A DNA stretch of 64,000 nt, from assembly GCF_007741535.1 (NCBI RefSeq), contig NZ_CP036525.1, forward strand, positions 5,952,001 through 6,016,000, read 5' to 3'. The translations under genes and the position numbers were made by a program. Shown one piece after another: positions 9,335-17,795 of this stretch. Within the stretch, counting starts at the first letter, position 1. Each line of letters starts with the position of its first letter. This DNA is from Rubripirellula lacrimiformis (GTDB lineage Bacteria > Planctomycetota > Planctomycetia > Pirellulales > Pirellulaceae). The notes beneath the pieces were generated by a model. The model searched no databases and was not told the origin of the DNA. It worked only from the letters and a program-made list of their open reading frames with translations.

Positions 9335-9978
9335 AGGCGAATAAGGGAGTGAGAGAACCGAACAGACCAACAGCGGCGAGACAACGTCATCCGGCGGACA
9401 AAGGCCGGCCAACCGCTCGATGCAGACCATCGCCAAGCCGCCGACATTCCCGCATGCCAAGCAGACCCACCCATCATCCGGGGGGGGTGCCGGCGAAATG
9501 GGTCGACGCCAGACCTTCCGGTTGCCAGACCAACGGGCTTGCCGACCGACCGTTGGCGACCGACCGTTGGCGGCGGGCCAAAGGTGGATCGATGGTGCGC
9601 GTCGACAGACGCAGGCCAGCACAGGATAGTTCGCCGGGCGGCGAAACAAAGCAACTGAACAAACACGACGGAACCGGGGGAATCAACCGCCTGAACCACA
9701 ACGGCGACGGTGATCGCCGGAAGTAAAATGAGAAAAAGCCAGCTGGCCGAATGCAGATCGATGGAAGACTTTTGCTAAAAACGGCTTCCAAAGCGAGTAA
9801 AATGCGTTTCTATAGCGGTTTCTGCGGGGCGGCGACGCGTTATGGAAATATCTAGGGAACGTTTGCATCCCAGCCCTAGATTTGCGATAATGTGACTTAT
9901 ACCGCAAGCTTCCAGGTGATAGGTGCCACCTTATCATCCGCATCTGCCCTTTTCTCTCTCTCCATCCGGAGCCCCCTC
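9335..9978. other. Divergent intergenic region before the DUF1559 gene
   Basis: About 640 bases between two divergently transcribed genes, so promoters for both should lie here. It holds a short direct duplication (GACCGACCGTTGGC twice near 9547-9573). The part nearest the DUF1559 gene turns AT-rich (9720-9960), with TTGCGATAATGTG near 9882-9894 as a possible -10-like stretch. No confident promoter call can be made. Confidence 0.4.
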
Positions 9979-11235
9979 ATGAAGCGAACAAAACTCGGTT
10001 TTACCCTGGTCGAATTGTTGGTGGTGATCACCATCATCGGCATTCTGATGGGGCTCCTAATTCCCGCGGTCAACTCGGCCCGCGAGACGGCTCGCCGCAA
10101 CCAGTGCGCGACCAACATGAAGAACCTGGCTCTGGCTGGCGTTCAATACGAAAACACGAAAGGCTCCATGCCTGGTTGGGTGACGAAGTTCGGCTTCTTC
10201 GCTGGCGGCGTTGACCCATCCGACCTGGGTAACTTCGGTGGCTCGGTTCCAGCTCACGTCAAGGTCGGTGGCTTCGGTGTCACGATCCTGCCTTGGTTGG
10301 ACGCTCAACCAACCTACGAACACTGGACGCAAGACCGTTACCCGATCGTCAACGACGGCTCGGGTGACCTGGACGCCACAACCGGCTCATCGGGCGACGG
10401 CTTCCACGAACTGGCCGCACCTAACCTGGCCATCTTCCAGTGCCCCAGCAACCCAGTCAGCTCAGGCAGCCACGCCAAGAACAGCTACGTGTCCAACAAC
10501 GGCATGTCGCACCTGCGAACCGACATCGGAAGCCGCGGAGCCACTGGCCACGACAGCAGCACACCAGGAACTCCGGTCGCCACCTACGATGGCTCGCAAA
10601 CCAAGGCCAATGGTGTGTTCACTGCCAAGTACCTAGGGGTCTCAACCTCAGGATCAATGATGGGCACCGGCCCCAGCATCGGCCTAGACGACATGAAAGA
10701 TGGCCAGGGCTTCACCATCCTGTTTTCTGAAAATGTCCAAGCACTTCCTTGGCACCGACCAGGCTTCGTCGCTCAAGGATCCCCCGCAGCGACGGCACTT
10801 GCACCGGTTTCTGGCACTGAAGACGTACTAACTTCACCAGCACTACTTTACTCGCGGTTCACCAACGGAATGGTGTGGCACTACGAAGATCCTCGCGCCA
10901 GCGATTTGAACGGTCTTCCTACGCCGCCGACCAGCCCATCGGGCGCCTCGGTCACTGACGTTCCTCGCCAGCACCGAATCAATGGCGGTGGCACGACGGT
11001 CCAAGACGATGTCTTCAACTTGCAAATGACAGACAACACTTTCGACGCCCCGAGCTTGGCGAGACCATCCTCCGCGCACATCGACGGCGTCAATGCAGCG
11101 TTCGCCGACGGTGCCACTCGCTTTATCAGCGATTCCGTCGACTATCGCGTCCAACAAGCAGTGATGACCCCTCGCGGTAAGAGCAGCAATGTTCCGTGGC
11201 AAGAATTTGTACTGACCGACGAACTTGGACAGTAG
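9979..11235 (+). CDS. DUF1559 prepilin-like secreted protein
   Basis: A 418-residue protein that starts with a type IV prepilin leader and hydrophobic helix: MKRTKLGFTLVELLVVITII, where cleavage and N-methylation follow the Gly before Phe. This is the standard start of the DUF1559 (SBP_bac_10-like) family that is greatly expanded in planctomycetes. The body is beta-rich with family blocks (RRNQCATNMKNLALA, a CPSNP segment and a C-terminal HIDGVNAAFADGATRFIS block). It is probably exported and assembled by a type II/IV-pilus-like machine. The ATG at 9979 is directly before the leader; the frame is open from 9892. A strong terminator follows 36 bases after the stop. Confidence 0.92.
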   Translation: MKRTKLGFTLVELLVVITIIGILMGLLIPAVNSARETARRNQCATNMKNLALAGVQYENTKGSMPGWVTKFGFFAGGVDPSDLGNFGGSVPAHVKVGGFGVTILPWLDAQPTYEHWTQDRYPIVNDGSGDLDATTGSSGDGFHELAAPNLAIFQCPSNPVSSGSHAKNSYVSNNGMSHLRTDIGSRGATGHDSSTPGTPVATYDGSQTKANGVFTAKYLGVSTSGSMMGTGPSIGLDDMKDGQGFTILFSENVQALPWHRPGFVAQGSPAATALAPVSGTEDVLTSPALLYSRFTNGMVWHYEDPRASDLNGLPTPPTSPSGASVTDVPRQHRINGGGTTVQDDVFNLQMTDNTFDAPSLARPSSAHIDGVNAAFADGATRFISDSVDYRVQQAVMTPRGKSSNVPWQEFVLTDELGQ

Positions 11236-11271
11236 CAACGACGGACAGTCGTAAGCGTTTCATCTCTACGA

Positions 11272-11304
11272 AAGAGTGCTTCCCCTGGGGAGGCACTCTT
11301 TTTT
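11272..11304 (+). terminator. Rho-independent terminator after the DUF1559 gene
   Basis: Perfect 8-bp stem AAGAGTGC / GCACTCTT around a loop of about 13 bases, followed directly by TTTT (six T in a row counting the stem end). It lies 37 bases downstream of the stop codon, the expected place for the end of the DUF1559 transcript. Confidence 0.85.
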
Positions 11305-11521
11305 CATGCCCAAGCACCCCATCCGACAGACGCAGCATTCAACTCCCGGCACGCCACTCCACGTCTGCAACTGCAATCCAGAGCCTCGAAGGGCGTACAA
11401 ATTCACGGTTCACCAAAAGTAGTTTCAATTTTCCTCCATAAAGGCTTGCCCCCCGACTTGAGGTAACCATACTAGGACTAGAAATGTTTTTGCGTCTTAC
11501 AACGATTTTAAGAGTTGCGCG

Positions 11522-12319
11522 ATGTACCGAATGAACGCGGTTTGTGGATTGATCCTTGCACTGCTAACGACTTGTGGCGAACGTGCAGAATCTGCCGTCA
11601 TTACCTTCGGCATCTTCGGAGGCGATAGCCCGTCTACCGTTTCGGCCTTGGTTGGAAGCAACCCCGACGTAGTTTCATCTGTTCTTACTGACCTAACGGC
11701 CACTAGCCTTGCTGGCGTGGACGTAGTCTGGGCTTTCAATAACGATAATTTTGGACAGCTCGATGGCTTGATGGACAACAGTACTGCCATCAGTAGCTTC
11801 GTGATGAACGGCGGAGGGCTGATTTACCACGACCGTAGAGTAACTGGTGCCGGCGCAGTTGGCGCCAACAGAGTCTTGCCGGGCGACGGATTTTCCACGA
11901 CCAGAGATCCCGACTCACTTGCAGCAGAGGACATCAATATTGCACCGGGCGCAAGCGGGCCCGCAGTCGATATGCTCACCAACGCTTCGCTCGACAACGG
12001 AAACGAGTCCAGTCACGGGTATGCGACTCTGGCCTCGCTTCCGTCAGGATCAACACCGTTTTTGACCCGTGCAGACGACACCCATATCGTTGATTTCCAA
12101 TATGCCTTTGGCGACGGATTCGTGTATTACTCGACGATACCGCTTGACGCCAAGTTTAGCTCTGGCGCCGCCCCCTTCGACACCCTCTACGCATCGAACG
12201 TCGTCAACTTCTCCGTCCAAGCAGTTGCGGTTCCCGAACCATCATCGATGGCTCTGGCGCTTTGCGGTTCGGTCGGCTTTGTGATGGCGGTTCGCCGTCG
12301 TCGAAAGACGGCAGCTTAA
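11522..12319 (+). CDS. PEP-CTERM sorted exported protein
   Basis: A 265-residue protein with an N-terminal signal peptide (MYRMNAVCGLILALLTTCG, cleavage near AESA) and a C-terminal sorting signal: VPEPSSMALALCGSVG, a hydrophobic helix and a basic end (RRRRKTAA). This tripartite tail is the PEP-CTERM signal recognised by exosortase. The middle (ITFGIFGGDSPSTVSALV, VVWAFNNDNFGQLDGLM) looks like a compact alpha/beta or beta-rich domain with no recognised catalytic motif. Likely outer surface or extracellular matrix protein. It follows the DUF1559 terminator and probably has its own promoter. Confidence 0.85.
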   Translation: MYRMNAVCGLILALLTTCGERAESAVITFGIFGGDSPSTVSALVGSNPDVVSSVLTDLTATSLAGVDVVWAFNNDNFGQLDGLMDNSTAISSFVMNGGGLIYHDRRVTGAGAVGANRVLPGDGFSTTRDPDSLAAEDINIAPGASGPAVDMLTNASLDNGNESSHGYATLASLPSGSTPFLTRADDTHIVDFQYAFGDGFVYYSTIPLDAKFSSGAAPFDTLYASNVVNFSVQAVAVPEPSSMALALCGSVGFVMAVRRRRKTAA

Positions 12320-12903
12320 AACGTTCCTTGATAACTTAGTGTTGCGATCGCGATGCCCTAAATCGCTTTCGCACACTCTTCTTCGGCAGTCCAGCCAAAG
12401 CGTGGACGCCCGCGGACACGAGCGTTTGCCTCGGTCCGCCCTCTTGGTCGCGTGAGACGCCCGATAGCACCGGCGACGACTCCTGCTGAACACCAACGGC
12501 ACCACCACCGGTAGTGGGATTGCTCCGAAAACCAAAACGCGATTCGCCAGAATTCCCTTCTCTGCCGTCCATCCCCACCGACTTCTGGCAAAGTCCAAGA
12601 CATCGACCGCTCACCCTGCGCCCCATCTTTTCCGGTCGCATCGATTTTGCGACATCAACCCGGACGGTCGTCCAGCCTATGCGGATGATGCGGGCGCCTT
12701 GGCAAAGTCCGGTGACTTTATCGGCTTGGTAGTTCAGGAAAGCGGTACCGGCGGGCGATATCTACTCTTGCACCGATCGGATGTTGGTGCGACCGAGCGA
12801 CTGCCCTTCCTCCCTCCCGGGGATCTCCAGTGCTTGGGCCCAACAGCATGGCACGGACTGCCCTCCCGCTCTACCGCTTTGCACCAACATCCAAGCACTC
12901 CCT
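12320..12903. other. Intergenic region before the SpoIIE-like gene
   Basis: About 580 bases. Minus-strand open frames at 12242-12641 overlap the PEP-CTERM gene and look like shadows. The plus frame is open from 12781 into the next gene but reads as unlikely protein before 12904. One copy of the dispersed 14-bp motif lies at 12543-12556. Confidence 0.4.
12543..12556 (-). repeat. Dispersed 14-bp intergenic motif, copy 1
   Basis: TTCGCCAGAATTCC, the reverse complement of GGAATTCTGGCGAA, which occurs identically at 47260-47273 and 55662-55675, each time between genes. It contains an EcoRI-type palindrome core. Function unknown. Confidence 0.6.
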
Positions 12904-14535
12904 GTGAACAAGACGCTCCCCAACTATTTAAAAGTCCACCGCGGACCTGACCAACAGAACGCCCCCTCCCTCGACGCACCCTCCCATGCCGGTCCCCCCG
13001 CCGACAGCGTCGAGCAGTTCTGGAATGACTTTACCTGCACCACCGGATGGCGGCTCGACCGACGAGCAAGACGCCGCAGCAAAACGGTGCAGGTCCTGCC
13101 AACGGTCAGCGATATTGATCTGGGGAGCGTCTTGGAAAACACCAGCGGCAGCACGCTGGATGCGATCATCGATCCAGCTCAGCCCTACCCTGCATCACCA
13201 CACGGACCGACTCATGCACCGGAGTCACCAGCGACACACAGTCGCCATGAACTGAGCAAGAAATCAGCGACACGGTTGGCCGAAGCTGCCGACCGGCTGA
13301 CCACCGAACTGACCGAAGCACGCGATACCCTCCGTCATCAATCGATGGAACTGGCCGCTCGAGCGTCGCTGATGGCCGGTGCGGACGAAACCACTCCGCT
13401 TGCCGATCGCATTGAATCGCTGCTTGGCGACGCGGCGGCAGCCTGCCACTGCGATGCCGCAGTGCTGTACCTGTTGGATGACAACACCGAGTTTTTAGAA
13501 GGAAGAGCCGCGTTTGGAATCAGCAGCCAAACCTTGGCCAAGCCCCCGCGGCATTTGCGTGGCAGTCGCGGTGACCTCGAAGCCATGGTCCGCGACGTCG
13601 TCACGATCGACGACTTTGCCGCTGGATCCATCGATACCTGGAACCCACCGGAAACTTTCGCCGCGGGGATCTGCGTTGTCATCAAATCGGTCGGCGTCCC
13701 CATCGGGACTCTTTGGCTGTTCGCGAACAAGACCACCGAATTCGGCAAATCAGAAACGGCTGCCGCTCGACTGGTCGCAAGCGCCATCTCGTTGGAACTA
13801 TCGTCCGCATCCCAGCGGCGCGACACCCACACCGAAAAGCAAGAAACATCGACGGTCCATGAAGTCGCCACATGGCAACAAGAATCGCTGCCCGTAGGAT
13901 CCAACCTTGCCGAGCACTGGCGCGTCGATGGCATGATCGATTCGCCCCAAGAATGGGCAACGGGATGGCACGCTTGGGACGTACTGCCCGACGGCACGCT
14001 GATGCTGGCGATTGCCGAAGCGGTCGAGCGATCGATCGTCGGCGCCATGCATGCAGCGGTCGCCCGATCAGCCCTTTCGTCACACACCGGATACCGACAC
14101 ACACCTGCCCAGATCCTAGGGCGAGTCAGTGATACGCTGTGGCAAACCAGTACCGGCGAACAACTGGTGTCGATGCTGTATGCACGAATCGATCCGGAAA
14201 CTGGCGAAGGCGAAGTTGCATCTGCGGGCAACATCACTGCGATGGTCGGAAACAAATACGGATACCGGCCATTGGTCGACGGACGTGGCGAACCACTCAA
14301 CAGCCACATCGATGCCCGTCCCACCATGCGAACGTTCCGACTGCTGGCCGGCGAAACCATGCTGGCGTACACCCAAGGCATGAACACCGAACAACTGACG
14401 CAGCGATGCCTGGGCACGCACCTACGCCGCTCGATGCGAGCAGGTGAACGCAACCCACTCGCAGCGATTCGGCGTGAACTGGCCAGCGCTCCACTGACGA
14501 CGGAACGCGGCGCAGTTTCGCTGCTAAGGATCTAG
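12904..14535 (+). CDS. GAF plus SpoIIE-type PP2C-fold protein with degenerate active site
   Basis: About 543 residues. After a Pro/Ser-rich N-terminus (FWNDFTCTTGW is the first conserved-looking block) there is a coiled segment (ATRLAEAADRLTTELTEARD), a GAF-like sensor domain (CDAAVLYLLDDNTEF, GICVVIKSVGVPIGTLWLF) and a C-terminal SpoIIE/RsbU phosphatase-fold domain. In that domain the metal-binding motifs are altered: the GGD-type motif reads ATGWHAWDVL, the D-x-x-G-x-G motif reads AIAEAVERSI, GH reads AGNITAM, and the last YTDG motif reads GETMLAYTQGMNTE. It therefore probably acts as a pseudophosphatase or a regulatory scaffold. The GTG at 12904 was chosen because the sequence from the ATG at 12781 is unlike protein; neither has a clear ribosome site. 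Confidence 0.72.
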   Translation: MNKTLPNYLKVHRGPDQQNAPSLDAPSHAGPPADSVEQFWNDFTCTTGWRLDRRARRRSKTVQVLPTVSDIDLGSVLENTSGSTLDAIIDPAQPYPASPHGPTHAPESPATHSRHELSKKSATRLAEAADRLTTELTEARDTLRHQSMELAARASLMAGADETTPLADRIESLLGDAAAACHCDAAVLYLLDDNTEFLEGRAAFGISSQTLAKPPRHLRGSRGDLEAMVRDVVTIDDFAAGSIDTWNPPETFAAGICVVIKSVGVPIGTLWLFANKTTEFGKSETAAARLVASAISLELSSASQRRDTHTEKQETSTVHEVATWQQESLPVGSNLAEHWRVDGMIDSPQEWATGWHAWDVLPDGTLMLAIAEAVERSIVGAMHAAVARSALSSHTGYRHTPAQILGRVSDTLWQTSTGEQLVSMLYARIDPETGEGEVASAGNITAMVGNKYGYRPLVDGRGEPLNSHIDARPTMRTFRLLAGETMLAYTQGMNTEQLTQRCLGTHLRRSMRAGERNPLAAIRRELASAPLTTERGAVSLLRI

Positions 14536-14542
14536 CAAAGTC

Positions 14543-15958
14543 GAACCCAACGCAAAATCGTTTAACCGCGTGGGCAACGCCCCGCGCGTCCACCCCCTAA
14601 AACGAACGCCCCGATGGGCACGCGGCGAAACAACAGCGGACGATGCGGATGGCGCGGACAGTCAACCCCAACCCGAAATCGTTTAACCGCGTGGGCAACG
14701 CCCCGCGCGTCCACCCCCTGAAACCGCACGCCCCCCTGGGCACGCGGTGAAACGAAAGTGGACGATGCGGATGGCGCGGACAGTCAACCCCAACGCGAAA
14801 TCGTTTAACCGCGTGGGCAACGCCCCGCGCGTCCACACCCTAAACCGCCCCCCCCTGGGCACGCGGCAAACAACAGTGGACGAGGCGGATGGCGCGGACA
14901 CCCGAACACAACACGAAATCGTTTAACCGCGTGGGCAACGCCCCGCGCGTCCACCCTCTGAAACGCACGCCCCCCTGGGCACGCGGCGAAACAACAGTGG
15001 ACGAGGCGGATGGCGCGGACAGTCAACCCCAACACGAAATCGTTTAACCGCGTGGGCAACGCCCCGCGCGTCCACTCCCTAAAACGCACGCCCCCCTGGG
15101 CACGCGGCAAACAACAGTGGACGAGGCGGATGGCGCGGACAGTCAACCCCAACACGAAATCGTTTAACCGCGTGGCCAACGCCCCGCGCGTCCACTCCCT
15201 AAAACGCACGCCCCCCTGGGCACGCGGCGAAACAACAGTAGACGAGGCGGATATCGCGGACAGTCAACCCCAACGCGAAATCGTTTAACCGCGTGGGCAA
15301 CGCCCCGCGCGTCCACCCCCTAAAACGAACGCCCCCCTGGGCACGCGGCGAAACATCAGCGGACGATGCGGATGTCGCGGACAGTCGCCCCCAACACGAA
15401 ATCGTTTAACCGCGTGGGCAACGCCCCGCGCGTCCACCCCCTGAAACGCACGCCCCCCTGGGCACGCGGCGAAACAACAGTGGACGAGGCGGATGGCGCG
15501 GACAGTCAACCCCAACACGAAATCGTTTAACCGCGTGGGCAACGCCCCGCGCGTCCACCCCCTGAAACCGCACGCCCCCCTGGGCACGCGGCGAAACAAC
15601 AGTGGACGATGCGGATGGCGCGGCCCCCCGAACACAACACGAAATCGTTTAACCGCGTGGGCAACGCCCCGCGCGTCCACACCCTAAAACGCACGCCCCC
15701 CCTGGGCACGCGGCGAAACAACAGTGGACGAGGCGGATGGCGCGGACACCCGACCCCAACACGAAATCGTTTAACCGCGTGGGCAACGCCCCGCGCGTCC
15801 ACTCCCTAAAACGCACGCCCGATGGGCACGCGGCGAAACAACAGTGGACGAGGCGGATGGCGCGGACAGTCAACCCCAACACGAAATCGTTTAACCGCGT
15901 GGGCAACGCCCCGCGCGTCCACCCCCTGAAACTCGCCCTGATTGGCACGCGGCTAAAC
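14543..15958. repeat. Tandem array of 12 units of about 121 bp
   Basis: The core AAATCGTTTAACCGCGTGG recurs at 14555, 14676, 14798, 14916, 15037, 15157, 15278, 15399, 15520, 15642, 15764 and 15884, giving spacings of 118-122 bp and near-identical units. Each unit has inner inverted segments (CCGCGTGGGC with GGGCACGCGG; GTCCAC with GTGGAC). Open frames run across it on both strands, but unit lengths are not multiples of three, so the reading frame changes from unit to unit and a coding repeat is unlikely. The array starts directly after the SpoIIE-like gene's stop. Unlike CRISPR there are no unique spacers. Confidence 0.95.
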
Positions 15959-16029
15959 CGCGGCAAGGTTACCGTCCCTCTCACGACGGACCATCAGCAA
16001 AAGACCACGCCCCTGGAAACCGCTTGGCT

Positions 16030-16539
16030 TCACCGCTGCGCCGATAGCTTCCTCACCACCCAATCCACCGTGACAGCTAGACACATCACGGCAAATGTTC
16101 CGCCGATTTGAAAGAGCGGTGTGAAAATCAGGTTCAGGCCCCCCTGCGCATCGTCGGAAACCGCATCGAAGGCATCGATCCCCAACCAGACGCATCCGAC
16201 CAGAGTAAGTGCGATCAGAAACAACGCGATCCAGGTTGTCAGCGTCCGACAGCCGAGCCAAAGGATCAGATACGGCGCGGCAATCAGGCCGAAGATGGTG
16301 ATCGCAAACCCCGAGACACCACGCGTCATCCAGAATGCCCAGCACACGAACGCTACCGCACACAGCAACGACGACCGCCCCAGAATTTTGCCTGCACGCT
16401 TCGCAGCGCGTGAACCTGCCGGCACATCAGCGGCAGCGTTCTGCGGTTCCACCTCACTGGGTGGCAGGTAAGGTGATTGCTGATTCAAGGGGATCCAATC
16501 TAGTCCAGGGCGATTCCAGCCGACGACGACCGCAGCCAC
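16030..16539 (-). CDS. Small multi-spanning membrane protein, unknown function
   Basis: A 169-residue protein with about 4 hydrophobic helices (SSLLCAVAFVCWAFWM; AITIFGLIAAPYLILWLGC; TWIALFLIALTLVGCVWLG; IGGTFAVMCLAVTVDWVV) after a polar N-terminus with PYLPPSE. No catalytic motif or family is recognised. It lies 20 bases downstream of the decayed cyclase-like gene on the same strand. The start is uncertain: the first ATG was kept, but a shorter start before PLNQQSPYL would match the usual planctomycete N-terminus of short membrane proteins (NPYxxP type). Confidence 0.55.
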   Translation of the reverse strand: MAAVVVGWNRPGLDWIPLNQQSPYLPPSEVEPQNAAADVPAGSRAAKRAGKILGRSSLLCAVAFVCWAFWMTRGVSGFAITIFGLIAAPYLILWLGCRTLTTWIALFLIALTLVGCVWLGIDAFDAVSDDAQGGLNLIFTPLFQIGGTFAVMCLAVTVDWVVRKLSAQR

Positions 16540-16559
16540 CGAGTCGCGCTTGCGGACGG

Positions 16560-17307
16560 CTAATCAAGCTGAGGCAAGGACTGAAGAAGAGCGGACGTCG
16601 CCCATGCGGTTGCGGCCACTGATATGAATTGATTCTTGCCGTGCGGGTCACCATTGTCAAAGAATGGTTGCACCGGCGTGGCGTGACTTTCAAACTTCCA
16701 CGATCCGTCGGGGTACTGAGTCCGCAACAGAAAGTCACCGCCGCGGATGATCGCCGGATGATCGGGCGCCGTCCCAGTGCGGCACAGCATGAAGATTGTT
16801 TGCCCGGTGGACAGGGCATCACTGGGGCGTTGGGATGTTTCGGACCACCCACCATCGCTCTGTTGCGCCGCCAAAATATCCTCGCGAACGCTTCGCTTGA
16901 TTTCGTCATCTCCACCAAGGTGATGCAACCCCCATAGTCGCCAAAGACGATCCTGCTGACTGACCAGCAAAGCGGTGGCCAGCCATTCGTCGGCTGCCTT
17001 GCGAGCGACCGCGACACGGGGCCGTTGCTGCGGAGACGCGTACCGATCGATCCCCATCAACGCCAGGACCGTATCGGCCACCAACGAAGCCTGCATCGGC
17101 GGACGCCAACATAAGAAGCGTGTGGTGATGACACGAAAAACAGTCTTCGTTGGAATGCCAGTTGTCCGCAGCAATTTGCACGCGTCGTAAGCCGCGATGT
17201 ACCGCAGTTCGCATATCCACAATCGCGACCTGATCCTCCGTGCTCGATTGAGCAGCGGCGAATGGTGCGATGCTGAAAAAGGTCAGGACGAAGAAGAACG
17301 ATTTCAT
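16560..17307 (-). pseudogene. Decayed terpenoid-cyclase-fold protein with CxxCH motif (frameshift and probable internal deletion)
   Basis: Two overlapping minus-strand frames share one gene. The first, from the ATG at 17307, gives a signal peptide (MKSFFFVLTFFSIAPFAAAQ) and then LRRVQIAADNW and DCFSCHHHTLLMLAS, a heme-type CxxCH. Its continuation becomes nonsense. The second frame continues with VADTVLALMGID, a helix-repeat region and the QQSDGGWSETSQRPSDALST and YPDGSWKFESH repeats typical of squalene-cyclase-type alpha/alpha barrels. The switch lies near 17075-17105. Relatives I know have a further stretch of roughly 100 residues between the CxxCH and this second half, so an internal deletion that also shifts frame is likely. 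A sequencing error could explain only the frameshift. Confidence 0.72.
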
Positions 17308-17363
17308 AAGGATCGGAGTCCGTTTCGGAAAAACCGGCAAGCAAGGCTTCGAGGCTAACCGGG

Positions 17364-17795
17364 TCATTCACCCTTGTTGGCCTCGAAATAGGCGGCTCGA
17401 CTGAGTGCGATCTTGTTCGCCGACAGCGCCGTCCAACCATTGTGAGCACACGGATGCCCCCAGACAATCGCCACCCAAACCTGTACGACAGGCGTCAGCA
17501 CCGGAAACAATCCTAGGATCCAAAGATGGCGGTAGATCCGGGATGGATCATTCGCCATCCAGAAATACTCGAACGCAAAGATCGAGCAATAGACGAGCAC
17601 CAAAGGAACCATGGCAATGCGAGGCGGTCGAAGAATCAGCCTTGCATCACAGTTCGCACACTTCTTCCATGGGTTTGCCATTCGCAGTCGTGACTGATCG
17701 ACATCGCAGATAGGACAAGCACTGCGTGACCGAGATCCGGGGATATCGGAATCAGCGATGCGAGTCGTTGCGGGCGGCGAGTACGGGTTGTGCAC
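17364..17795 (-). CDS. Small membrane protein with zinc-ribbon-like CxxC pair
   Basis: A 143-residue protein. The N-terminal part (MHNPYSPPATTR) is a common planctomycete membrane-protein start. Two CxxC knuckles follow (CPICDVDQ and CANCDARL, 20 residues apart), as in zinc ribbons, then two hydrophobic helices (IAMVPLVLVYCSIFAFEYF; LWILGLFPVLTPVVQVWVAI). Function unknown. It is the first gene of a minus-strand run with the decayed cyclase-like gene and another small membrane protein. Confidence 0.6.
   Translation of the reverse strand: MHNPYSPPATTRIADSDIPGSRSRSACPICDVDQSRLRMANPWKKCANCDARLILRPPRIAMVPLVLVYCSIFAFEYFWMANDPSRIYRHLWILGLFPVLTPVVQVWVAIVWGHPCAHNGWTALSANKIALSRAAYFEANKGE

Noticed and set aside
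9892-9978. Earlier in-frame region before the DUF1559 start
   Set aside because: The prepilin leader starts at the ATG at 9979; the sequence before it is AT-rich and unlike protein.
14555-15903. CRISPR array
   Set aside because: The repeated units are nearly identical over their full length, with no unique spacers and no cas genes in the window.
14555-15958. Long open frames on both strands across the tandem array (for example the minus-strand frames at 14805-15209 and 15285-15680)
   Set aside because: The frames arise because the repeat lacks stop codons. Unit lengths of 118-122 bp change the reading frame from unit to unit, and no start or ribosome site recurs.
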